In this document: positions 1-6,196 of the stretch, piece by piece | Position numbering within the stretch: position 1 is the stretch's first letter | Layout of the letters: each line of letters starts with the position of its first letter | Origin: Balneolales bacterium | Lineage (GTDB): Bacteria; Bacteroidota; Rhodothermia; Balneolales; Natronogracilivirgulaceae | Direction of reading: 5' to 3' | Length of the DNA: 6,196 nt | Assembly (NCBI GenBank): GCA_007133995.1 | Contig: SLLP01000113.1 | Location: 1-6,196, forward strand | The notes under the pieces: model-generated | What the model was told of the DNA's origin: nothing | The model's database searches: none | Seen by the model: the letters and a program-made list of their open reading frames with translations, nothing else | Position numbers and translations under genes: made by a program

Positions 1-77
1 CACACATAAGCATGATTAAAATTGTCGTGGACATTCTATGTGACGATTTGAATCATAAATTTTTAATCACATGAAAT
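1..77 (+). repeat. Upstream copy of tandem leader duplication
   Basis: This copy aligns with the segment from 98 to 173 at an offset of 97 bp. By hand count 53 of the first 66 positions match. The core at 15-44 matches 112-141 in 29 of 30 positions, with only G27 versus A124 differing. After a one-base indel, both copies reach the same CATGAAAT string, here at 70-77, which is the start region of the STAS gene. In this copy the ATG at 71 opens a frame that stops after four codons (MKYS, TGA at 83-85), so it is a dead start. The window begins inside the similarity, so the repeat may extend further upstream. Confidence 0.85.
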
Positions 78-84
78 ATTCATG
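70..84. other. Small inverted repeat over the abortive start
   Basis: The arms CATGAA (70-75) and TTCATG (79-84) are perfectly complementary around a 3-base centre (ATA). The repeat covers the non-productive ATG at 71 in the upstream leader copy. The corresponding stretch of the downstream copy reads CATGAAATTTGAAAT and is not an inverted repeat. A six-pair A/T-rich stem with a 3-base loop is only marginally stable as RNA, and as DNA it could be a short dyad site. It may be a chance feature. Confidence 0.3.
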
Positions 85-97
85 ACTGTGGCCCGGA

Positions 98-173
98 CAC
101 ACAGACGCATAATTAAAATTGTCATGGACATTCTATGTGACCTTATAAATCGAACTTTTTAAACTCATGAAAT
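98..173 (+). repeat. Downstream copy of tandem leader duplication
   Basis: This is the second copy of the unit seen at 1-77, and it runs directly into the functional ATG of the STAS gene at 167. Between the near-identical core (112-141) and the start codon the copies diverge. This one reads CTTATAAATC where the other reads GATTTGAATC. The 20 bases at 78-97 separate the two units. The strong conservation of the core against its drifted flank suggests the core is functional, for instance as promoter or operator sequence, but a recent partial duplication would look similar. Confidence 0.85.
119..148 (+). promoter_or_regulatory. Possible promoter of the STAS gene
   Basis: TTGTCA at 119-124 resembles a -35 element. 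TTATAA at 143-148, 18 bp downstream, resembles a -10 element and lies about 18 bp before the ATG at 167, so the 5' UTR would be very short. In the upstream copy the -35-like box is TTGTCG (22-27), but the -10 position reads ATTTGA. No clean Bacteroidota-type TAnnTTTG box is visible in either copy; the nearest is the TTTG at 47-50 of the upstream copy. This is a weak call made by eye. Confidence 0.3.
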
Positions 174-520
174 TTGAAATTCAGACCGAAGACGATTACT
201 CCATTATGACCCTGAAGTCGGAGCGTCTTGACAGCAAGGTAGCCCCCTCTCTCAAGAGCCAATTCATTGTTCTGGCAAACACCAGTGATTCCGGACATCT
301 GATCCTCGACCTGGGAGCCGTTTCTTTTGCTGATTCAAGCGGATTGGGAGCTCTCCTTCTTGCGCAGCGCCTTTATCGCGACCTTGATCGCAACCTCGTA
401 CTCTGCAACGTCCCGGAACGCATCACCAAGCTTCTTGAGATTTCACAGCTCAACAATGCCTTCACGATCGCCTCGGACACGTCTGAAGGCATTTCCCTGG
501 CATCAAAGATCACGGAATAA
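167..520 (+). CDS. STAS-domain protein, anti-sigma factor antagonist type
   Basis: This 117-residue protein is essentially one STAS domain, the usual length for the SpoIIAA/RsbV class of soluble anti-sigma factor antagonists. The signature is visible at residues 54-61 (FADSSGLG), preceded by the hydrophobic strand LILDLG at 45-50. In SpoIIAA a serine in this DSSG loop is phosphorylated by the partner anti-sigma kinase, and S57 or S58 would be the equivalent here. There is no signal peptide or membrane segment, so it should be cytoplasmic. The expected role is partner-switching control of an anti-sigma factor or another signalling protein. No kinase (RsbW/SpoIIAB-like) or PP2C phosphatase gene lies in the window, so the partner is unknown. 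The start at 167 is chosen because the conserved first strand begins right after it. No Shine-Dalgarno is visible. The gene sits directly behind the duplicated leader. Confidence 0.9.
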   Translation: MKFEIQTEDDYSIMTLKSERLDSKVAPSLKSQFIVLANTSDSGHLILDLGAVSFADSSGLGALLLAQRLYRDLDRNLVLCNVPERITKLLEISQLNNAFTIASDTSEGISLASKITE

Positions 521-629
521 ATTATTCAGGCTTAATTCTTTTAAAAAGTAGATTGTAATAAAGTGCCTGTCCGGACTATCTGTGAGGTCACCCCCACCGT
601 CTCGTATACATACATTGACAAATTATTGC
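521..629. other. Intergenic gap between STAS gene and symporter
   Basis: This stretch of 109 bp is A/T-rich in its first third. It contains the 8-bp palindrome GTCCGGAC at 569-576 and a short GTGA-GG-TCAC dyad at 582-591. No GC-rich stem followed by a T-run is present, so no intrinsic terminator can be called. No strong promoter box is seen. An in-frame GTG at 582 could extend the symporter by 16 residues, but that extension is polar and has no family character. Confidence 0.5.
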
Positions 630-2063
630 ATGGGACTCTCGCCATTTGATCTGTTGGTTATTATTTTTTACTTACTTCTCTGTGTTGTGATAGGCATCAA
701 GGCCGGCGGGCGTCCAAGTGACTCCACCGCCTATTTCAAAACCGATGGCAAGGTTCCCTGGTGGGCGGTTTCACTTTCTGTCGTTGCCACCGAGACCAGC
801 ATGCTCACGGTGATATCGATTCCTGCCGTGGCCTATCTCGGGAGCTTCGTCTTTCTACAGATAGTATTCGGTTACATGCTTGGTCGGGTTGCGGTGGCCT
901 TTCTTATCCTTCCCTCCTATTTCAAAGGCGAACAAAAAACAGCCTACACTTTCTTCAAAGAGCGTTTCGGACCAAATTTCCAGCGACTTATATCCATCGT
1001 TTTTCTGGTGACCCGGCTCCTCGCAGACGGTGTTCGGCTATTCGCTGCCGCCATCCCGATCAAGGTGATCACCGGGCTCGACTATCCCGTTTCCATCTCC
1101 ATTATTGCGGTGCTGACGCTGGCCTACACCTTCTACGGCGGACTCAAATCGGTTATCTGGATTGATGTGCTTCAGCTCGCCGTCTACACCTTCGGTGGTG
1201 CTTTCGTGATCTGGTTCGCCGGCACTCACATTGCGGATCCCCTGATTCCGATGCTCGCAGAGGCCGATAAGCTACATGTTATTGTCTGGCCGGATACGCT
1301 TTCCCAGGTGTTCACTACTCCCTACAACATCATCGGGGCCGTTCTGGGAGGAATGTTCCTGTCGATGGCCTCTCACGGGGTGGATCATCTGATGGTTCAA
1401 CGGCTGCTTGCATGCGGCGAACTCAGAAAAGCGCAGACCGCCATCGTCACCAGCGGGTTTCTCGTTTTGATCCAGTTTATACTCTTTCTTTTTGTCGGAA
1501 TGGCGATATATGGCTATTACGAGGGCCTTTCCATAGCCGAGCTGAACCTTTCACAGGCCGATGAAGTGTTGCTGAAATTTGTCAATGAAGTGGTTCCGGT
1601 GGGCATAGCGGGACTGCTGATTGCCGGGCTTTTTGCCGCTGCCATGAGTACCCTCAGCAGCTCGCTCTCCGCACTTTCATCATCCACCTTGTTCGATGTT
1701 TTCCCGAAACTCTCGGAACTGCCCAACTCCATGAAGATTTCCCGGGGCTTCACACTCATGTGGACCGCCGTCTTCATTCTGTTTGCCATATCCTTCACCA
1801 GCACAGAAAACCCGATCATTGAACTCGGGCTTGCAATTGCAGGCTTCACCTATGGCGGGCTGCTTGGCGCGTTCTTCACCGGGCGATACACAACCATTGA
1901 CCGGACCAGCGCCACCATCGCGCTTCTGGCATGTGTATTCTCCATGGCTGCTATCATATTTTTGGGAAATATCGCATATCCATGGTATACTTTGATTGGT
2001 GTAAGTATATTCTTAACTGTAGCAGCGGCGTCACACCAGGTCCGCTGGTTGTTCGGAACATAA
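630..2063 (+). CDS. Sodium:solute symporter, SSS family
   Basis: This 477-residue inner-membrane protein shows about 13 hydrophobic segments, as expected for the SSS family (SGLT/PutP, LeuT fold), which imports solutes with Na+. Family landmarks are visible: the N-terminal DLLVIIFYLLLCVVIGI helix (7-23), SVVATETSMLT in the first core helix (50-60), YGGLKSVIWIDVLQ (169-182), the HGVDHLMVQRLLA stretch, and FAAAMSTLSSSLSALSSST from residue 335. S340 and T341 there fall where the Na2-site serines of vSGLT lie. The substrate cannot be read from the sequence; sugars, amino acids, osmolytes, nucleosides and organic acids are all possible. I chose ATG 630 over the in-frame GTG at 582 because family members begin a few residues before the first helix and the extra 16 residues are polar. 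Neither start has a Shine-Dalgarno. It ends 35 bp before pgpH and is probably on the same transcript. Confidence 0.93.
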   Translation: MGLSPFDLLVIIFYLLLCVVIGIKAGGRPSDSTAYFKTDGKVPWWAVSLSVVATETSMLTVISIPAVAYLGSFVFLQIVFGYMLGRVAVAFLILPSYFKGEQKTAYTFFKERFGPNFQRLISIVFLVTRLLADGVRLFAAAIPIKVITGLDYPVSISIIAVLTLAYTFYGGLKSVIWIDVLQLAVYTFGGAFVIWFAGTHIADPLIPMLAEADKLHVIVWPDTLSQVFTTPYNIIGAVLGGMFLSMASHGVDHLMVQRLLACGELRKAQTAIVTSGFLVLIQFILFLFVGMAIYGYYEGLSIAELNLSQADEVLLKFVNEVVPVGIAGLLIAGLFAAAMSTLSSSLSALSSSTLFDVFPKLSELPNSMKISRGFTLMWTAVFILFAISFTSTENPIIELGLAIAGFTYGGLLGAFFTGRYTTIDRTSATIALLACVFSMAAIIFLGNIAYPWYTLIGVSIFLTVAAASHQVRWLFGT

Positions 2064-2098
2064 TCAGACTCATATTTCCAAAATCATAGCTATTTCGT

Positions 2099-4480
2099 AT
2101 GGGTTTTTTAGATAAGCTGGGACTTCAGAGGAAAAAGAAGATTTTCGTTCCTTTTCTCTCCGAAAAAAAGAAACAAGACGAAGCTTCGCGTTTTTTTAAT
2201 AAAAACAACGTAATAAAGATCCTTCTGAGCCTTGGTTTTCTGATTATTGTTATTGCACTCTATCCGAAGACCCAGGTCCAGGAAACACCTTACAGCATTG
2301 GTGAACCCTGGCGCGATGACGATCTGACCGCTCCGTTTACTTTCAGCCTGCTCAAGCAGGACCAGGAGATTCGTGAGGAAATACGCGAAATCCAGCAGAA
2401 CACCAGCCCGATTTATCTTCTTGAACACCCGGCCAAATCACGTGCTCTGCGGCATCTGGATTCCCTTTTTGCCAATTTGATCCATGTCCTTGAAGCCTAT
2501 GCCGACTGGCAGGAATCCAGGATGCTGGAAACACCACAACAGGCACTGGAGGACAGCCTGTATTATATTCGCTCACGCAACCGATCCGGCATCGAGCTGG
2601 AGGACAACGCATGGAAACCGCTGTTGGAGCGCTATGCCAATGAACGGCTTTATGCCCCATCAGAAAACCGGTCCCGCGAATCCATCGCCGGCGAACTGCA
2701 CTCAAATCTGAGAAACATGCTGGAGGAGCTGTATTCTGACGGCATTATCAACACCACCAAAGAACCCATCACCACTCCCGATATCACCATCCGGGATATG
2801 CGAGACCGAACCGAAAGGGAGACTCCGGTTGAAACCATTCGTACCTTGCGTGAGTCGCGTGATTATGTAAGAATCCGGCTGTCCAGGCAGTATAATGAAG
2901 ATCTTGTCCGATCCGCTGTTCAACTTTTCAACATGGTGGTCGAAGCCAACCTGATCTACAGTGAATCAGAAACCGAGCAACGGATTCAGGACCGTATTGA
3001 TCGGATTTCACCCACCAAGGGTGCCGTTTCAGCCGGCCAGACCATTATTAGGCGGGGCGACATCATCACTCCCGAGCGCCATGTCATGCTGCAAAGCCTG
3101 GCACGGGCGCGTGCAGAACGGGCCAGTGATATCGAGATCTGGAGCAAATACACGGGGGAAACGATACTGGTCATTGCTGTTTTTCTGATTTTCTTCTTTT
3201 ATATCTATCTCTATCGCCGATCTATTTTTGACCAGAACAACATGCTGCTTCTGGTCTTTCTTACCATTGCACTGGTATATGGCATCGGGGCTTTTGTCGC
3301 CAGAGTGGATGAGCTTTCCCCGTATGTGGTGCCCTTCGCTATCGCGCCTATCCTGCTGACCATCATCTTCGATTCGCGTGTCGGGCTCATGACAACCACA
3401 CTCATTGCTCTGTTGGCGGGCCTGATGTTCGGCAACAGCTTCGAGTTTGTGGTAGCTACCATCACGGCTTGCAGCATTGGCGTTTATTCTGTCAGGGACG
3501 TCAAGGACCGAAGCCAGTTTTATCTAACAACGCCCGGACTTATTTTCTTCGCCTATGCGATTGTACTTTTGGGTTTTACGCTTACCAAAGTAGGTGGGTG
3601 GAGTATTTACTTTGACAATCTGCTTTTTCTGGTCGGTAACATGGTAGGAATCTGGCTGACCTATCCGCTGATTCTACTCATCGAAAAGACATTCCGTATT
3701 ACGACCGATGTTACATTGCTTGAGCTGAGTGATACCAACAAACCGGTGCTTAAGCAGCTGATGCTTGAAGCGCCCGGAACATTTCACCACAGCCTTCAGG
3801 TGGCAAATCTGGCGGAAGCCGGAGCCGCCGGCATCGGTGCCAATTCTCTTCTTTGCCGGGTCGGAGCGCTTTATCATGACATCGGCAAAATGGAGAAACC
3901 GCAGTATTTTGTGGAAAACCAGATGAGCGGAAACGCGCATGACAAGCTAAAGCCCCGGATGAGTGCGCTCATCATCAAGAACCACGTCGATGCCGGAGTC
4001 AAAATGGCCAAAGACATCGAGTTGCCGGAAATACTTATAGATTTCATCAAAACACATCACGGAACATCGCTTATTCGTTACTTTTACGAAAAAGCAATGA
4101 ACGAATCGGGTAACGAGCAGGAAATCCAGGAAGAGGACTTCCGTTACGATGGGCCCATCCCCGACAGCAAGGAAACCGGCATACTACTGCTTGCCGACGG
4201 TGTTGAAGCCGCCTCCCGCTCCATGTCCGATCATTCCTATCAGAAACTTGAAAACCTGGTTAACCGTCTGATAGATGACAGGCTGGCCGAGGGTCAGCTC
4301 AACAACTGCGCCCTCACCTTGAAGGACCTTAAGGTCATAAAAGATATTTTCACCCGTATTTTGCAGGGTATGTACCATGGCCGTATCAAATATCCGGGCC
4401 AGGTTGAGGAAGAAGCTGCTGCCGAGAAAAAAGCCGGCGAGAAAGCAACTGTGGGAAACACGGATACCCCAACGCAATGA
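2099..4480 (+). CDS. pgpH: 7TM-HD cyclic-di-AMP phosphodiesterase, PgpH type
   Basis: This 793-residue protein has the full PgpH layout. A basic, lysine-rich N-terminus (residues 1-35) precedes one membrane helix (about 38-55). Then come a large extracytoplasmic 7TMR-HDED region (about 60-345), seven hydrophobic segments (about 355-531) and a cytoplasmic HD domain (about 555-760). The metal-binding set is complete: H564 in GTFHHS, H593-D594 in the HDIGK motif, H653-H654 in KTHHG and D700 in LADGVEAA. Characterised PgpH proteins hydrolyse c-di-AMP to pApA; assignment here rests on family resemblance. After the HD domain a charged Glu/Ala/Lys-rich tail (from about 767) looks disordered. The start at 2099 follows a 35-bp gap with no Shine-Dalgarno. 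The stop overlaps the xerD start (ATGA, 4477-4480). A-runs and T-runs at 2100-2197 make the 5' end prone to sequencing or slippage errors, but the frame is intact. Confidence 0.93.
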   Translation: MGFLDKLGLQRKKKIFVPFLSEKKKQDEASRFFNKNNVIKILLSLGFLIIVIALYPKTQVQETPYSIGEPWRDDDLTAPFTFSLLKQDQEIREEIREIQQNTSPIYLLEHPAKSRALRHLDSLFANLIHVLEAYADWQESRMLETPQQALEDSLYYIRSRNRSGIELEDNAWKPLLERYANERLYAPSENRSRESIAGELHSNLRNMLEELYSDGIINTTKEPITTPDITIRDMRDRTERETPVETIRTLRESRDYVRIRLSRQYNEDLVRSAVQLFNMVVEANLIYSESETEQRIQDRIDRISPTKGAVSAGQTIIRRGDIITPERHVMLQSLARARAERASDIEIWSKYTGETILVIAVFLIFFFYIYLYRRSIFDQNNMLLLVFLTIALVYGIGAFVARVDELSPYVVPFAIAPILLTIIFDSRVGLMTTTLIALLAGLMFGNSFEFVVATITACSIGVYSVRDVKDRSQFYLTTPGLIFFAYAIVLLGFTLTKVGGWSIYFDNLLFLVGNMVGIWLTYPLILLIEKTFRITTDVTLLELSDTNKPVLKQLMLEAPGTFHHSLQVANLAEAGAAGIGANSLLCRVGALYHDIGKMEKPQYFVENQMSGNAHDKLKPRMSALIIKNHVDAGVKMAKDIELPEILIDFIKTHHGTSLIRYFYEKAMNESGNEQEIQEEDFRYDGPIPDSKETGILLLADGVEAASRSMSDHSYQKLENLVNRLIDDRLAEGQLNNCALTLKDLKVIKDIFTRILQGMYHGRIKYPGQVEEEAAAEKKAGEKATVGNTDTPTQ

Positions 4481-5400
4481 GCTCGATCCGTTCCATGATC
4501 CACTTTGAGAACGAACGCGACCAGTATCTCAACTTCCTGAAACTCGAAAAAGGCCTCTCCGGCAATTCGCTGGAGTCCTACGATCACGATCTGCGCCGCT
4601 ACCTGACATTTATCGGACGGGATATCGGACTTTCAGACTTGTCCGGCATCACCCTGGAGCATATTGAAAAATTTCTGCAAGAGCTGCTTGCCATGAATCT
4701 GTCGGTCAGCACCATCTCGCGCAACATATCCACCATACGCGGATTCCATCAGTTTGCCGTAATAGAGCGGTGGAGTGCGGCTAATCCCGCTGAGTTGATC
4801 GAGCTTCCCAGAAAAGGGCGAAAGCTTCCGGAAGTGCTTGATCAGCAGGAGGTAACTATGCTTCTCGACACCCTGGACCGATCAGATACTCTCGGCAAGC
4901 GGGATGCGGCTGTTCTGGAGCTTATGTACGCTACCGGACTTCGTGCCTCCGAAACGGTGGAACTTGAGTCGGATCAGTTCATACCTGAGTTGCAGCTGCT
5001 CAGGATTATCGGGAAAGGGAACAAAGAGCGGCTGGTTCCCGTGGGTGGCATGGCACTGGATGCCGTTTCCGACTATCTGAAGAATGCACGGCCCTTGCTC
5101 AGAAAAAACATCCCAATTGCCAGGAATCGACTTTTTTTGAGCTACAGAGGCAAGCCATTGACGAGAATGAGCCTGTGGCATATCGTAACCGGAGCAGCCC
5201 GTAAAGCCGGTATTGAGAAACCGATCCACCCTCACACCCTAAGGCACTCTTTTGCCACTCACCTGCTTGAAGGAGGTGCCGACCTGCGAGCTGTTCAGGA
5301 AATGCTGGGGCATGTCTCCATCCTGACCACTGAAATATACACACACATAGATCGTTCCTTTTTGGAAGAAGTGCACAAGTCTTTTCACCCCAGAGCCTGA
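4477..5400 (+). CDS. xerD: Tyrosine recombinase, XerD-like
   Basis: This 307-residue protein matches the roughly 300 residues typical of XerC/XerD. The N-terminal SAM-like core-binding domain (about 10-95) contains LEKGLSGNSLESYDHDLRRY. The catalytic domain (about 115-300) has every active-site residue: R156 in TGLRASE, K180 in GKGNKER, H253 and R256 in HPHTLRHSFATHLL, H279 in MLGHVS, and the nucleophile Y288 in EIYTHID. The spacing from H279 to Y288 equals that of E. coli XerD (H270 to Y279). Xer recombinases resolve chromosome dimers at dif near the terminus with FtsK. The housekeeping length and context argue against an integron or phage integrase, but XerC versus XerD cannot be fully separated without alignment. 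The ATG overlaps the pgpH stop by 4 bp, implying translational coupling. An internal ATG at 4495 (M7) is a possible alternative start. Confidence 0.92.
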   Translation: MSSIRSMIHFENERDQYLNFLKLEKGLSGNSLESYDHDLRRYLTFIGRDIGLSDLSGITLEHIEKFLQELLAMNLSVSTISRNISTIRGFHQFAVIERWSAANPAELIELPRKGRKLPEVLDQQEVTMLLDTLDRSDTLGKRDAAVLELMYATGLRASETVELESDQFIPELQLLRIIGKGNKERLVPVGGMALDAVSDYLKNARPLLRKNIPIARNRLFLSYRGKPLTRMSLWHIVTGAARKAGIEKPIHPHTLRHSFATHLLEGGADLRAVQEMLGHVSILTTEIYTHIDRSFLEEVHKSFHPRA

Positions 5401-5434
5401 TTCCACCCCAATCCAGCTTTCAGGGCTCCATCAG

Positions 5435-5464
5435 GGCAGAAAATCACACGGCAGAAAATCATCC
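5435..5464 (+). repeat. 15-bp tandem repeat before mtnA
   Basis: Two head-to-tail units (5435-5449 and 5450-5464) share GGCAGAAAATCA exactly and match at 13 of 15 positions overall. They lie in the 66-bp gap between xerD and mtnA and end two bases before the mtnA ATG. The most likely origin is a small slippage duplication. Because the unit is 15 bp, the duplication preserves reading frame. No terminator stem is visible in this gap, which is compatible with read-through transcription from xerD. Confidence 0.7.
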
Positions 5465-5466
5465 CT

Positions 5467-6196
5467 ATGCTACCGAAAATAAAACCCGTTGAAGTTGTCA
5501 AGTCCATCGAATGGATCGATGACCATCTCCGGATCATTGATCAGACCTATTTGCCGCATCGGGAATTTTTCCTGGATATATTCGAAGTCGGGCGTGTATG
5601 GGAAGCCATCCGGTCACTTCGTGTTCGCGGGGCGCCTGCGATCGGAATTGCTGCCGCTTACGGGGTTTACCTCGGTGTAAAAGATCTGCCGGAAGACAGC
5701 CTCCAGCCGTTCCACACTGATGTGGAGCGCATTAGCGAATATCTTGCCACTTCCCGTCCAACGGCTGTCAACCTTCAATCGGCACTTGACAAGGCAATAA
5801 AAACCGCTCGTGACATGCAGGATCAACCGGTCGCCCGCAGCAAGGAAGCTTTGCTGGAACTGGCCAAATCCATTCACGAAGAAGACAAACGTGTCTGCGC
5901 CGCTATCGGCGGGAACGGCCAGGAGCTGATCCCGATAAATGCACAGATCCTGACCCATTGCAATACCGGCAGCCTGGCCACCGGCCAGTACGGTACGGCG
6001 CTGTCGATAATATACCACGCTCATCTGCAAAAAAAGAAAATCCATACCTGGGTGGATGAAACCCGCCCGTTGCTTCAGGGGAGCCGTCTAACGGCATGGG
6101 AACTGGAAAAAACAGGCGTACCGCATCACCTGATAACCGACTCTATGGCCGCCTGGGTGATGAAAGAGAAGAAAATCGATCTGGTTGTCGTTGGAG
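5467..6196 (+). CDS. mtnA: Methylthioribose-1-phosphate isomerase, 5' part
   Basis: The open frame gives 243 residues, with no stop before the window end; family members have about 350. The enzyme converts 5-methylthioribose 1-phosphate to 5-methylthioribulose 1-phosphate in cytoplasmic methionine salvage. Visible MtnA/eIF2B-like signatures are VRGAPAIGIAAAYG (R54 to G66), SRPTAVNL, ILTHCNTGSLAT with the catalytic cysteine C165, VDETRPLLQGSRLTAWEL (196-213) and LITDSMAA (222-229). The sequence stops at VVVG, just where the conserved catalytic aspartate of the VVGADRI motif should follow, so that residue cannot be checked. The start at 5467 gives the usual N-terminus; no Shine-Dalgarno is seen. 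Related isomerases acting on 5-deoxyribose 1-phosphate or ribose 1,5-bisphosphate are alternatives, but the motifs favour MtnA or a close paralogue. The xerD stop is in the same frame, 22 sense codons upstream. Confidence 0.92.
   Translation, partial: MLPKIKPVEVVKSIEWIDDHLRIIDQTYLPHREFFLDIFEVGRVWEAIRSLRVRGAPAIGIAAAYGVYLGVKDLPEDSLQPFHTDVERISEYLATSRPTAVNLQSALDKAIKTARDMQDQPVARSKEALLELAKSIHEEDKRVCAAIGGNGQELIPINAQILTHCNTGSLATGQYGTALSIIYHAHLQKKKIHTWVDETRPLLQGSRLTAWELEKTGVPHHLITDSMAAWVMKEKKIDLVVVG

Noticed and set aside
71..85. Four-codon ORF as a genuine leader peptide
   Set aside because: It is fully explained as the duplicated start region of the STAS gene. No attenuator structure or regulatory codon run is visible, so it is not called as a CDS.
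582..629. GTG 582 as the symporter start
   Set aside because: It adds 16 polar residues unlike the family N-terminus and has no ribosome binding site. ATG 630 places the first helix as expected.
1517..1849. 110-codon open frame on the minus strand
   Set aside because: It is antisense to the symporter transmembrane helices; its serine- and methionine-rich sequence looks like a complement artefact.
2179..2197. Palindrome CGAAGCTTCG followed by seven T, resembling an intrinsic terminator
   Set aside because: It lies inside the pgpH coding region. The palindrome has no loop, so only about three pairs could form. The T-run encodes Phe-Phe in an intact frame.
2100..2197. Several A-runs and T-runs near the 5' end of pgpH, possible phase-variation tracts
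   Set aside because: No run exceeds seven bases, and lysine- and phenylalanine-rich coding explains them. There is no sign of a frame disruption.
4477..5400. Recombinase as an integrase of a mobile element
   Set aside because: XerD-like length and motifs, tight coupling to pgpH, and absence of att-like repeats, tRNA or cargo genes nearby point to a housekeeping Xer protein.
5614..6045. 143-codon open frame on the minus strand
   Set aside because: It lies entirely antisense to mtnA, whose conserved motifs run through the region. The antisense product shows no family features.

Overview
The window carries five protein genes, all on the + strand and closely packed. In order they are: a single-domain STAS protein (anti-sigma-factor-antagonist type, 167-520), a sodium:solute symporter of the SSS family (630-2063), a PgpH-type 7TM-HD cyclic-di-AMP phosphodiesterase (2099-4480), a XerD-like tyrosine recombinase (4477-5400), and the first 243 codons of mtnA, methylthioribose-1-phosphate isomerase (from 5467, cut by the window end). 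No RNA gene, CRISPR array, insertion sequence or convincing intrinsic terminator was found, and no gene-free stretch exceeds 300 bases.

The organism looks like a member of the Bacteroidota/Balneolota/Rhodothermota side of the FCB group, with moderate to low confidence. None of the five start codons has a recognisable Shine-Dalgarno sequence and the leaders are A/T-rich, which is typical of that group. The protein styles also fit: the SSS protein with an ATETSMLT motif, a PgpH-type HD protein and a Bacteroidota-like XerD. Base composition is roughly balanced in the genes and A/T-rich in the leaders. No taxonomic marker gene is present, so this is an inference.

Layout: positions 1-166 are non-coding and contain the most unusual structure here, a tandem duplication with a period of about 97 bp. 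It duplicates the leader of the STAS gene, including its start codon. The upstream copy ends in an abortive four-codon ORF, while the downstream copy leads into the real gene. After the STAS gene, a 109-bp gap precedes the symporter. The symporter and pgpH are 35 bp apart, and pgpH and xerD overlap by 4 bp (ATGA). The last gap, 66 bp between xerD and mtnA, holds a 15-bp tandem repeat.

How the genes fit together: the pgpH-xerD pair is almost certainly co-transcribed and translationally coupled, and the symporter probably belongs to the same transcript. c-di-AMP commonly controls osmolyte and ion transport, so a link between the symporter and PgpH is plausible but unproven. XerD (chromosome dimer resolution) and MtnA (methionine salvage) are housekeeping functions that probably share only the transcript. 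I see no evidence for a novel multi-gene system. The leader duplication is the item most worth checking.
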